The notes under the pieces were generated by a model. It searched no databases, was not told the DNA's origin, and saw nothing but the letters and a program-made list of their open reading frames with translations. The translations under genes were made by a program, and so were the position numbers. This document shows positions 17,167-25,178 of a stretch of 64,000 nucleotides of DNA, one piece after another. The stretch covers positions 2,542,001 through 2,606,000 of the forward strand of contig OZ245738.1 of assembly GCA_965227265.1 (NCBI GenBank), written 5' to 3'. Position 1 is the stretch's first letter; each line of letters opens with the position of its first letter. This DNA comes from UBA2336 sp965227265 (GTDB lineage Bacteria; Bacteroidota; Bacteroidia; Cytophagales; Cyclobacteriaceae).

Positions 17167-18654
17167 CTAGATACGAAAAGCGTCCGGCAGGTAATCTATG
17201 ATGTCGGAAGCGGTCATTGATATCTGGCCAAAATGGGCCGCTGCTCTATCTCCGGCCAATCCATGTATCCAGCAGCCTATCAGAGCCGAATCCAGCGCGG
17301 TATAACCTTGGGCGAGCAACCCGGTGATAATTCCGGTCAACACGTCACCGCTGCCTCCTGTAGCCATTCCGGGGTTACCGGTATTGTTAAAATAAACTTT
17401 CCCGTCAGGTGTAGCGATCGATGAATGGGCTCCTTTCAGTAAGACAATCGTCCCGGTTTTAGCGGAAAAAGCTATCTGTTTTTCAAGTCGTTCAAAGTCG
17501 TTTTTCCAGCTTCCTACCAGACGTTCAAATTCTCTAGGATGCGGGGTGAGAATAGAATTTTTTGGAATTAAATGAAGAAGCTCATGGTTGGCGCTGAGGA
17601 GGTTCAACGCATCGGCATCAATAACCAAAGGCTTTCCTGCTTCCAACAATTTTGTAAACGCACTCACAGTTTTCTTCTCCTGGCCAATGCCTGGTCCAAT
17701 ACCGATAGCGGAGAAACTATTGGTATCAGGCAGTGAAGAAAGAATTTTTTCATCTTCGTCAACACTTACCATTGCTTCCGGAACAGAAGCTTGCATGATT
17801 TCATAACCGCATTGAGGAACATGAACGGTTAGTAGACCAACTCCAGATCTGAGAACAGAACGTGCACTTAAAATAGCGGCTCCTATCTTTCCATAGCTTC
17901 CGGCAAGTAATAAGGCATGACCATAATTTCCTTTGTGATCGAATTTCAATCTCGGTTTGACACGTGCTCTTATATCATTTTGCTCGAGCAAATAGTAGTT
18001 GCTATCTGCCTCAGCGATAAACTTTCTATTCAATCCAATATCAACAATCTGCCAAGCTCCAACAAATGGACTGCTTTGAGGAAACAAAAATGAGAGCTTT
18101 GGAAGTTGAAATGAAACCGTATGATCTGCCGAAACAATTTCTCCTTCAGAGAGTTTATCGGTCATCAAGCCAGAAGGAATATCAACGGCAACACGAATTG
18201 CATTTGTGTTATTGATACACCGGATAACCTGAGCATAAATTCCTTCCGCAGGGCGAGAAAGTCCGGAACCCCATACAGCATCGATAAGAATCGAAAGATC
18301 TGTAAATAAATTCTGATCGGCTTCTGTACGAATTTCAAACGCTGGAATTTTTCCGCGAATGCGCTCGAGATTAGTTTTAAAATCTTCAGACTCAGTCATT
18401 GAACCTCTGACAATCCAAATCTTGACATTATATCCCTGATTGTTTAGGAGTCGGGCAATGCCAAGTCCGTCACCCCCGTTGTTTCCTGTTCCACAAATAA
18501 TTCCAACTGTATGATCCGTTGAAAACTCTGCCGTGAACCATGATGTAAATGCTGAACAGGCTCGTTCCATCAAATCAATTGATGCAATAGGTTCATGCTG
18601 GATGGTATATTCATCCAGTTCCTTGACTTGTGTTGTGGTTAAAATTTTGAGCAT
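17167..18654 (-). CDS. nnr: Bifunctional NAD(P)H-hydrate epimerase / ADP-dependent dehydratase
   Basis: The 495-residue protein repairs hydrated NADH and NADPH. Residues ~1-210 are the YjeF_N epimerase domain, with GTGNNGGDGLGIARLL and a downstream DAVWGSGLSRP Asp segment. Residues ~225-495 are the ribokinase-like dehydratase domain, with AGSYGKIGAAILSARSVLRS, the DADALNLLS strand, LTPHPREF and the nucleotide-binding GNPGMATGGSGDVLTGII. Length is normal for the fused form. It lies 24 bases downstream of nuoD on the same strand, so it may be cotranscribed with complex I genes, which fits a role in pyridine-nucleotide quality control. It also has its own -7-like box. Confidence 0.95.
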   Translation of the reverse strand: MLKILTTTQVKELDEYTIQHEPIASIDLMERACSAFTSWFTAEFSTDHTVGIICGTGNNGGDGLGIARLLNNQGYNVKIWIVRGSMTESEDFKTNLERIRGKIPAFEIRTEADQNLFTDLSILIDAVWGSGLSRPAEGIYAQVIRCINNTNAIRVAVDIPSGLMTDKLSEGEIVSADHTVSFQLPKLSFLFPQSSPFVGAWQIVDIGLNRKFIAEADSNYYLLEQNDIRARVKPRLKFDHKGNYGHALLLAGSYGKIGAAILSARSVLRSGVGLLTVHVPQCGYEIMQASVPEAMVSVDEDEKILSSLPDTNSFSAIGIGPGIGQEKKTVSAFTKLLEAGKPLVIDADALNLLSANHELLHLIPKNSILTPHPREFERLVGSWKNDFERLEKQIAFSAKTGTIVLLKGAHSSIATPDGKVYFNNTGNPGMATGGSGDVLTGIITGLLAQGYTALDSALIGCWIHGLAGDRAAAHFGQISMTASDIIDYLPDAFRI

Positions 18655-18665
18655 GACTGATGCTC

Positions 18666-18673
18666 TAAAGATA
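18666..18673 (-). promoter_or_regulatory. -7-like box before nnr
   Basis: Minus-strand TATCTTTA, one base off TAnnTTTG, lies 11 nt before the nnr ATG in the short nuoD-nnr gap. Confidence 0.3.
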
Positions 18674-18678
18674 CAGAA

Positions 18679-19899
18679 TCAGCGATCAACTTCTCCCATC
18701 ACCATGTCGATGGAGCCTATGATGGCAATCAGATCCGCGACCAGAACGCCTTTAGTAATCTCCGGCAATACAGACAAATTAGAGAAGCAACATGATCTTC
18801 CCTTGCAGCGAAATGGAATATCACTTTTTCCATCGGCTCGGAAAAAGAAACCAAGTTCGCCTTTCGGACTTTCGCCCCGGATATAAAAATCCTGTGCCTG
18901 TGGGCGGATTTTTTTAGGGACCAATGCTTGCGGATTGAATTCTTTTGTACGCTTATGTTCGCCCTGAAGCTTATCTAAACATTGGCCGATAATTTTTATT
19001 GACTCATGAATTTCCTGCATCCGTACCCAGGTACGATCCCAGCAATCGCCAACTGTTCCCTTCTTTCCTTCTCCTATCGGGATGTTAAAGTCTAGTTCAG
19101 GATAAACTGAATACCCATCTACTTTTCGTAAGTCAAACCGAAGTCCGGATGCGCGAAGCATGGGACCGGTTACGCCATAATTGATCGCGAGGTTAAGCGG
19201 AAGCACACCCACATTTGCTGTACGCTTAATAAAAATATCATTTTCAATGAGCAAATTTTCCAGTTCACTCAACTTAGGTTTAATGTATTTAACAAACTCA
19301 GCGCAACGATCTTCAAAACCGACCGGCAGATCGTAGAACAATCCACCAATCCAGATATAGTTATACAAAAGCCTTGCTCCAGATGCCCATTCGAGTAACC
19401 TGAGAATATGTTCTCGGTCACGCATCACCCAAAAGAATGGAGTGAACGCGCCAATGTCCATTCCATACGTTCCGATGGCAATAAAATGAGAAGCAATCCG
19501 ATTCAACTCGGCCATCAGTACGCGAATGTATTCAACACGCTTTGGAATTTGATCTGCTATTCCCAACATGCGCTCTACTCCCATTGCATAAACATGTTCG
19601 GAGTTCATGGCCGCCACGTAATCCATTCGGTCAACAAACGGAATTATCTGGTTGTAGGGTAAATTCTCAGCGTGCTTTTCGAAGCAACGATGAAGGTAAC
19701 CTAAGTGCGGAACAACATCTTTAATGACTTCGCCATCCATTAAAACTTCTAACCGCAATACTCCGTGCGTGGATGGATGTTGCGGACCGAGATTAATGAT
19801 CATCTCCTCCGAACGTAAGTTTTCTTCTTTGAACTTGTTCGGTTCAGATTCCGCCAGGTTGGTTGATTTGTATTTATATTGAATGCTATCGGTCGGCAT
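18679..19899 (-). CDS. nuoD: NADH-quinone oxidoreductase subunit D (49 kDa)
   Basis: The 406-residue subunit belongs to the quinone-binding module of complex I. Typical segments are INLGPQHPSTHGVLRLEV near the N terminus, PYLGYLHRCFEK-type LGYLHRCFEKHAE, the quinone-site helix IASHFIAIGTYGMDIGA, and the C-terminal end DLIAIIGSIDMVMGEVDR. It is distantly related to NiFe-hydrogenase large subunits but lacks their nickel-ligand cysteines, as expected. Its start shares one base with the end of nuoC. No nuoE-nuoN genes follow, so the rest of complex I must be encoded elsewhere. Confidence 0.97.
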   Translation of the reverse strand: MPTDSIQYKYKSTNLAESEPNKFKEENLRSEEMIINLGPQHPSTHGVLRLEVLMDGEVIKDVVPHLGYLHRCFEKHAENLPYNQIIPFVDRMDYVAAMNSEHVYAMGVERMLGIADQIPKRVEYIRVLMAELNRIASHFIAIGTYGMDIGAFTPFFWVMRDREHILRLLEWASGARLLYNYIWIGGLFYDLPVGFEDRCAEFVKYIKPKLSELENLLIENDIFIKRTANVGVLPLNLAINYGVTGPMLRASGLRFDLRKVDGYSVYPELDFNIPIGEGKKGTVGDCWDRTWVRMQEIHESIKIIGQCLDKLQGEHKRTKEFNPQALVPKKIRPQAQDFYIRGESPKGELGFFFRADGKSDIPFRCKGRSCCFSNLSVLPEITKGVLVADLIAIIGSIDMVMGEVDR

Positions 19900-20378
19900 T
19901 AGTATTCAACTTTTACGTTACGATAGTATTCCTGGTGTGCGTAATCTTTTCTTAAGGGAAAGCCTTCCCAATCTGCAGGCATGAGAATTCTTCTTAAATC
20001 AGGATGGCTCGTAAACTTTATTCCAAGCATATCAAATGCTTCGCGTTCGTGCCAATCGGCTGTACGCCAGATGGACGTAAGAGAATCCACTACAGGATTT
20101 TCACGAGGTAGTATAACTTTCAACATTAAATGAGCGTGGAAGGGAATCGAATATAAATTGTAAACCACCTCAATTGTATTGGCCTGAACTCCGTTATCAA
20201 TTCCTGTCAGGCAGGAAAGCATATCAAAATATGTTTCAGGATTTTGATGAAGCTCAGTCCCAACTTTTATTAAATCATTAACCGGAACAATAATCGCTTT
20301 AGGAGTAGATTTTTCATCGGTTGTTATTTCCGGTGAAATTCTTTTTACGATGTCGACCAGTTGAGAAAAATCAGGCAT
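19899..20378 (-). CDS. nuoC: NADH-quinone oxidoreductase subunit C (30 kDa)
   Basis: The 159-residue peripheral-arm subunit starts at ATG 20378 (MPDFSQLV), overlapping the nuoB end by 8 bases. The upstream in-frame ATG at 20408 lies deeper inside nuoB and is less likely. The family signature W-H-E-R-E-A-F-D-M-L-G-I is followed by HPDLRRILMPADWEGFPLRK. It joins NuoB and NuoD at the base of the hydrophilic arm. It is a free subunit, not fused to NuoD as in E. coli. Confidence 0.95.
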   Translation of the reverse strand: MPDFSQLVDIVKRISPEITTDEKSTPKAIIVPVNDLIKVGTELHQNPETYFDMLSCLTGIDNGVQANTIEVVYNLYSIPFHAHLMLKVILPRENPVVDSLTSIWRTADWHEREAFDMLGIKFTSHPDLRRILMPADWEGFPLRKDYAHQEYYRNVKVEY

Positions 20379-20898
20379 ATTGTTTTTGATTTTCGAGTAA
20401 CCGTTCAATTGCCTTTGGCGCTTTCAGGCTTTCGTTGCGAATCTTTTCCTGTAACTTCAGAAATCCTCCAATCAACGCTTCTGGTCTTGGCGGACAACCG
20501 GGAACATAAATATCCACCGGCACAATACGATCGACACCTTTCACTACATGATATCCGTGTTGCCAATACGGGCCTCCACAATTTGAGCACGAACCCATCG
20601 AAATCACATAACGCGGCTCGGGCATTTGTTCATATAAACGCTTGATACGATCAGCCATTTTAAAGGTTACCGTTCCGGCAACGATCATTACATCCGCTTG
20701 TCGTGGGGATGCAAAAGGTGCCATGCCAAAGCGATCCATATCATAGACGGATGTTCCTGTGCTCATGAATTCAATTGCGCAGCAGGCTATGCCAAACGTC
20801 ATCGGCCACATGGATGAAAGCCTCGCCCAGTTGAGCAGATCATCCGCTTTTGTAATGATGATGCCTCCGTTTTCAAACTTATGATCGAGCAATCCCAT
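20371..20898 (-). CDS. nuoB: NADH-quinone oxidoreductase subunit B (PSST, cluster N2)
   Basis: The 175-residue subunit holds the last iron-sulfur cluster (N2) before quinone. All four ligands are present: tandem Cys39-Cys40 in FGIACCAIEFM, Cys104 in GSCSNCGGPY and Cys135 in VPGCPPRPEALI. The extra Cys107 is common in the family. It overlaps nuoA by 1 base and nuoC by 8. Confidence 0.97.
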   Translation of the reverse strand: MGLLDHKFENGGIIITKADDLLNWARLSSMWPMTFGIACCAIEFMSTGTSVYDMDRFGMAPFASPRQADVMIVAGTVTFKMADRIKRLYEQMPEPRYVISMGSCSNCGGPYWQHGYHVVKGVDRIVPVDIYVPGCPPRPEALIGGFLKLQEKIRNESLKAPKAIERLLENQKQYA

Positions 20899-21383
20899 TA
20901 CTTATACTTCTGGTTAATGTTATTGTAAAGTTCTTTCGGAACAACTGACGGGATGTCCTCTGCTTTTGATGCGGGTTTAACCCAATCTAATAATCCGTTA
21001 ACCCAGGCATACGCTAATCCCAATGCAAGGACAAGAATAAAGATGATCATTTCGATTAACGAGAACCAGCCCCAGGCTCCATTTGTCTGGTCGATTAATT
21101 CTTTATTCGCAAAAACTGTTGACCACGGAAAAAGGAATACAATCTCAACTTCAAACAAAATAAAGATCAGGGCAACGATATAAAACCGCATGTTGAATTG
21201 CGACCAGGCCGTACCTACAGGCTGCTCACCGCTTTCATACGTTTCAAGTTTTTGCTCATTTGGGCGATTAGGCCGAATTAATCTGGCTACTAAAAATGAA
21301 ACGGATAGGAAGACTATTCCTCCAATAAGGAAAAGTAAAACTTGTCCGAATTCAGAAATAGTGTATTGGTTAACAGATTCCAC
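20898..21383 (-). CDS. nuoA: NADH-quinone oxidoreductase subunit A
   Basis: The 161-residue membrane subunit has three helices (~12-32, ~70-92, ~103-125) and the conserved loop KLETYESGEQPVGTAWSQFN with the mobile-loop Glu-Ser-Gly, then RFYIVALIFILFEVEIVFLF with membrane acidic residues. The ~30-residue soluble C-terminal tail is longer than in E. coli. The start codon is GTG (21383). It is the first gene of a four-gene nuoABCD operon. An exact TATCTTTG -7 box is 4 nt upstream. Confidence 0.95.
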   Translation of the reverse strand: MESVNQYTISEFGQVLLFLIGGIVFLSVSFLVARLIRPNRPNEQKLETYESGEQPVGTAWSQFNMRFYIVALIFILFEVEIVFLFPWSTVFANKELIDQTNGAWGWFSLIEMIIFILVLALGLAYAWVNGLLDWVKPASKAEDIPSVVPKELYNNINQKYK

Positions 21384-21387
21384 GAAC

Positions 21388-21395
21388 CAAAGATA
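21388..21395 (-). promoter_or_regulatory. nuoA: -7 promoter box of nuoA (exact TAnnTTTG)
   Basis: The minus strand reads TATCTTTG, then GTTC, then the GTG start. It is an exact match to the Bacteroidota sigma-A -7 consensus. The usual 5-8 nt to the transcription start would put +1 at or next to the start codon. Confidence 0.55.
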
Positions 21396-21409
21396 GAGAA
21401 AGCAGGCTC

Positions 21410-21431
21410 ACTTTTTAATCGGATAAAAAGT
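21410..21431 (-). terminator. Weak hairpin between nuoA and the YitT gene
   Basis: ACTTTTTA and TAAAAAGT form a perfect 8-bp inverted repeat with a 6-base loop. It could end the YitT transcript on the minus strand, but the stem is AT-rich. Confidence 0.35.
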
Positions 21432-21435
21432 ATTG

Positions 21436-22344
21436 TTATTCTAACGGGCGTTTCTTGATCATTCCGCCTTTGATGTCGCTCACACTGTTTTCCACCATAA
21501 ACGCATTCTCATCAATCTTGGCAACTTCTGTTTTTAATTTTTGAAGCTCCAAACGTGTTATGACAGAAAAAATAACATCATAATCTTCTTCTTGATCGCC
21601 ACGTTTGCCAAAGCCGCCTTTGCCTTGTACCACGGTAACACCTCTTCCCATCGTTTGGGTAATTGCTCTTTTTATTTCCTGGCTCCTCTCCGATACGATC
21701 ATCACACTGATGTATTCCTCGATACCATGAACAACAAAGTCAACAGTTTTAGAAGCCACTAAATATGTCAGGATTGCATATAAGGCAGTTTCAATACTGA
21801 TTAAATAAGCAGCTACTGAAAAAATGCCAATATTAAGAATTAAGATAAAGTCACCTACTGTCAGGAATGTTTTACGACTTGTATAGATAGCCAATACTTC
21901 CGTGCCATCAATCACACTCCCACCACGAATGGATAGCCCAATACCCAGGCCTAAAAAGAATCCTCCAAAGAAGGAAATTAACAGTTTATCGCTTGTAATT
22001 AATGGGAAAGGTATAAAAGCCAATACAACTGCGAGTAACGCTATTGCAATAAGTGTTTTGATAGCAAAAATCTTTGATATCTGTGTATAGGCAATTACAA
22101 TGAACGGCAGGTTAATGATCACGATCAGGTATGAAAGATCAATATCCGTTAGAACATTCATGAGCAGTGAAATACCTACTACGCCACCATCCAAAAAATC
22201 ATTGGGTAATAAAAAGCTTTTCAATCCGAATGCTGCAGCCATCACACCCAACGAAATGAAAATGGTGTCTTTGATCATCCGCTGAATGTTAATCTTGCGG
22301 ATACGTAATGCGTTTAATTGTAAAAATCGTTGTTGCGTACTCAT
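21436..22344 (-). CDS. YitT/DUF2179-family membrane protein
   Basis: The 302-residue protein has five to six N-terminal membrane segments (residues ~25-190) with the family signature LPNDFLDGGVVGISLL and RGGSVIDGTEVLAIY. A ~90-residue soluble C-terminal DUF2179 domain contains GRGVTVVQGKGGFGK and ends in DIKGGMIKKRPLE. The family is widespread; its transport role is not established. It stands as a single gene between nuoA and the amidohydrolase operon, with terminators on both sides. Confidence 0.9.
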   Translation of the reverse strand: MSTQQRFLQLNALRIRKINIQRMIKDTIFISLGVMAAAFGLKSFLLPNDFLDGGVVGISLLMNVLTDIDLSYLIVIINLPFIVIAYTQISKIFAIKTLIAIALLAVVLAFIPFPLITSDKLLISFFGGFFLGLGIGLSIRGGSVIDGTEVLAIYTSRKTFLTVGDFILILNIGIFSVAAYLISIETALYAILTYLVASKTVDFVVHGIEEYISVMIVSERSQEIKRAITQTMGRGVTVVQGKGGFGKRGDQEEDYDVIFSVITRLELQKLKTEVAKIDENAFMVENSVSDIKGGMIKKRPLE

Positions 22345-22348
22345 TGAG

Positions 22349-22356
22349 GTAAGATA
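22349..22356 (-). promoter_or_regulatory. -7-like box before the YitT gene
   Basis: Minus-strand TATCTTAC is followed by CTCA and the ATG. It lies beside the terminator hairpin, so the YitT promoter and the upstream terminator are packed together. Confidence 0.3.
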
Positions 22357-22358
22357 AT

Positions 22359-22388
22359 AAAAAAGCCCCGGCTATCCGAGGCTTTTTT
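22359..22388 (-). terminator. Terminator of the amidohydrolase operon
   Basis: AAAAAAGCC with an inner CCGG pairs with CCG and GGCTTTTTT, with one mismatch. The stem is flanked by A-runs and T-runs, so it can work on both strands; genes around it read on minus. Confidence 0.75.
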
Positions 22389-22395
22389 AGTTACA

Positions 22396-22466
22396 CGTCA
22401 TGTTGAGCGTTAGCGAAACATCCCCTATACATTACTCGGGGATCCTTCGCTTCGCTCAGGATGACG
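22396..22466. repeat. CGTCAT-type hairpin repeat, copy 1
   Basis: Outer arms CGTCATGTTGAGCG and CGCTCAGGATGACG are near-perfect inverses. An inner ATCCCC/GGGGAT pair makes a second stem. The same architecture and sequence occur at 38544-38620. It lies between genes, downstream of the amidohydrolase operon. Confidence 0.8.
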
Positions 22467-22474
22467 TTATAGAA

Positions 22475-23773
22475 TTACTTATCTGATTTACTTACGCCTG
22501 GCTCACGTTTTAAAAATTCATCATACAATTGTGTTTGACGACTTACCATTGGCATCTGCCATCCATCAATGAATACATGAATGATATTCGTCTTCGTTTC
22601 AAATGGATCACCATCACTCACCACGATGTTCGCTGTTTTTCCAACTTCAATTGAACCAAGTTTATCGCTCACACCAAAAATTTCAGCTGGTATAATTGTT
22701 ATTGCTTTTAATGCTTCTTCACGACCCAAGCCATAAGCAGCAGCAAAACCCGCATTGAATAAAAGATTTCGCACATTTTCAGTTTCTGATGTACGAAGTG
22801 CAACTTTCACTCCGGCTTTTTTCATTAAACCCGGGTTTGCATAGGCTTTGTCGTAACGATCATAATCACGGCTCGGCAACGCAAGCACTGGCCCTGCAAT
22901 TACGGATAAGCCGGATTTAGCAATGTCTTCCGCAACACGCCAGCCTTCACGGCAACCTGTGAGCACTACTTTCTTAAGCTTGCGTTCCTTGATCCATTTC
23001 AAGGCTTGGAGAATATCTTTTGCAGCATTCACTTCAACCAAGATCACGCGTTCACCTTTAATGGCCGGAAGCATGGCTTCCATTTCAGGATAATACTCAA
23101 GACCCTTGCCTTTCATCGTTGAATCAACTTTTTGATACTGAGTTGCGCGATCAAAAACTTCGTTTAGCTTTTTCATCGCTTTCTCCGATGCAGTCTTGAT
23201 TTCATCATCTGTTCTGCGATCAAATCCACCTCTTCTTCCGGTTGACGGAAAATTCACAACAGTACCTTTGAAGTTTGCATACATCTGATCAGGCGTATAG
23301 CCATGCAGGTTGATTAATGCAGCTGTTCCCGGAAACATTCCACCAATCGGTGTAGTAAGTGCGGTTGTTACTCCGCTAACTCGCGTAACCGGAATTAACA
23401 CTGAATTAGGATTGACAGCGGTCAACGCCTGCATTTGTGGAATAACATCTCCGATTTCATTTAGATCACGCGTGCGTTGATCAGATCCAACTTCTGATAG
23501 TCCAATGTTGGTTCCGCCATCGATAAAGCCAGGATAAATCCATTTGCCCTTGCAATCAATTACTTCAGCGCCTTGCGGAGAGGTTGTAGCTACACCAACG
23601 TATGTAATCTTTCCATTGGAAATGATTACGGTTCCGTTGTTAATCGTTCCTTTAGTAACCGTTTCTATTGTACCGTTTGTAAGCACAAACGTTCCGTATT
23701 TGCCTTTCGGGGATTGCGCCAGGGCCGCAACACCTGAACACACTAGAAGAATTAAATAAAATATCTTTTTCAT
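22475..23773 (-). CDS. Secreted amidohydrolase-fold protein lacking metal ligands (1 of 3)
   Basis: The 432-residue protein has a signal peptide (FYLILLVCSGVAALAQ) and the composite barrel plus beta-sandwich fold of amidohydrolases: GKWIYPGFIDGG at the first metal position and GSIEVGKTANIVVSDGDPF near the end. The metal site is gone. HxH is GGT, the loops that hold His residues in gene 2 read EVN and TGCREG, and the final Asp loop reads RTSETEN. It is probably catalytically inactive and may pair with the intact middle paralogue. It lies 5 bases after gene 2 in a three-gene operon. Confidence 0.88.
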   Translation of the reverse strand: MKKIFYLILLVCSGVAALAQSPKGKYGTFVLTNGTIETVTKGTINNGTVIISNGKITYVGVATTSPQGAEVIDCKGKWIYPGFIDGGTNIGLSEVGSDQRTRDLNEIGDVIPQMQALTAVNPNSVLIPVTRVSGVTTALTTPIGGMFPGTAALINLHGYTPDQMYANFKGTVVNFPSTGRRGGFDRRTDDEIKTASEKAMKKLNEVFDRATQYQKVDSTMKGKGLEYYPEMEAMLPAIKGERVILVEVNAAKDILQALKWIKERKLKKVVLTGCREGWRVAEDIAKSGLSVIAGPVLALPSRDYDRYDKAYANPGLMKKAGVKVALRTSETENVRNLLFNAGFAAAYGLGREEALKAITIIPAEIFGVSDKLGSIEVGKTANIVVSDGDPFETKTNIIHVFIDGWQMPMVSRQTQLYDEFLKREPGVSKSDK

Positions 23774-23778
23774 CGGGA

Positions 23779-25176
23779 TTAGCGGTTTTGGTCAGCAAAT
23801 TTTACGTCCAATAAAAATTCAGCATTCTTCATGCATTCATCATGATTGTGAGCTGACTCTTCTTCAAAGACTGAATCAGTAATGTCGATTGTTTGTTTTG
23901 GATCAACATACAATCGCATGTCATCCGCATCTTTCACACGGTCGAACTTCAAAACTCCATCAATAATAGTGTAAACCGGGATTGAATAGATTGAAAGCGG
24001 ATGACCTTTAAAAATCACCATATCTCCATCTTTACCAACTTCAAGCGATCCTACACGATTTTCAACTCCTAACTGTTTCGCAGGATTAATTGTAATGAGT
24101 GAAAGCGCTTCTTCATCGGTTAGTCCGCCATATTTTTGAGTCTTGGCGGCCTCGTGATACAAGTGACGGGTAAGCTCCCCATCATCTGAATTGATAGAAG
24201 TTACAACTCCATTACGCGTTAAGATAGCTGCATTGTACGCGGTTGAATAATAAACTTCAAACTTATAAGCCCACCAATCTGCAAACACAGATGCCATCGC
24301 ACCTTGAGCAGCAAGCTCCGGGGCAACTTTAAATCCTTCGTTTACGTGCTGAAAAACCAAACGCTTTACACCAAAATCTTTACAAACTTTTAACAGCATA
24401 TAAATTTCATCTGCACGGTAGCTGTGGCAGTGAACAATGATTTCTCCACGAAGAATAGCTGAAATTGTTTCCATGCGCAAATCATATTTCGGAGGCGCAC
24501 CTCTGAAACCGTTTTGATTTTTTGAAGCGTTATATTTTGTCCAACGCTCCATATATTCTTTTCCCTCCGAGAATGCCTGGCGGATTACAAACTCAACTCC
24601 CATGCGGGTATTGGGAACTAATCCCGCACCATTGTTACCGTGAACGCGCGTTGGGTTTTCACCCAATGCAAACTTGATCGTGCGTGGAGCACCTTCCATC
24701 ATCAGCACTTTAGGATCAACCGTTCCATATCGGTGTTTGATAATCTGACATTGGCCACCAATCGCGTTAGCGGAACCATGCATAGCGTGTGAGATTGTTA
24801 CACCGCCAGCTACTGCGCGGTACATGCCAACATCCAATGGATCAAGATCGTCCCCTTCCCAGACCATGGCCGTTACCGGACTTGTTGCTTCGTTCACAGC
24901 ATCCAACGCAAGGTGTGAATGTGCGTCAATGATACCCGGCATTACATGATGACCTGTTGCGTCAATAACTTTTGCACCTGCCGGAGCAGCAATGTTCTTA
25001 CCGATTTGGGTAATCTTACCGTCTTTAATCAGAACGTCAGAATTTTCCTGAACTCCTTTTGTGATCGTAAGGACAGTTCCGTTTTTAATGAGTACTGTTC
25101 CGCGTTCAATTTGTTGTGCCATGCCACTGATCGCAATCAGCAGACAAGCTATCGTTAATAGTTTCTTCATCGTCAT
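23779..25176 (-). CDS. Secreted metal-dependent amidohydrolase (2 of 3, intact site)
   Basis: The 465-residue protein has a signal peptide (LTIACLLIAISGMAQ) and a complete metallo-hydrolase site: HxH in GIIDAHSHLALD, a third His in EIIVHCHSYRADE, a fourth in VFQHVNEGF, and the catalytic Asp in SINSDDGELTRH. It resembles imidazolonepropionase and isoaspartyl or peptidase-like amidohydrolases of Bacteroidota; the substrate is not predictable here, but a periplasmic cyclic amide or dipeptide is plausible. It sits between two degenerate paralogues, 2 bases from gene 3 and 5 bases from gene 1, which suggests a hetero-oligomer or functional set. Confidence 0.92.
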   Translation of the reverse strand: MTMKKLLTIACLLIAISGMAQQIERGTVLIKNGTVLTITKGVQENSDVLIKDGKITQIGKNIAAPAGAKVIDATGHHVMPGIIDAHSHLALDAVNEATSPVTAMVWEGDDLDPLDVGMYRAVAGGVTISHAMHGSANAIGGQCQIIKHRYGTVDPKVLMMEGAPRTIKFALGENPTRVHGNNGAGLVPNTRMGVEFVIRQAFSEGKEYMERWTKYNASKNQNGFRGAPPKYDLRMETISAILRGEIIVHCHSYRADEIYMLLKVCKDFGVKRLVFQHVNEGFKVAPELAAQGAMASVFADWWAYKFEVYYSTAYNAAILTRNGVVTSINSDDGELTRHLYHEAAKTQKYGGLTDEEALSLITINPAKQLGVENRVGSLEVGKDGDMVIFKGHPLSIYSIPVYTIIDGVLKFDRVKDADDMRLYVDPKQTIDITDSVFEEESAHNHDECMKNAEFLLDVKFADQNR

Positions 25177-25178
25177 GA

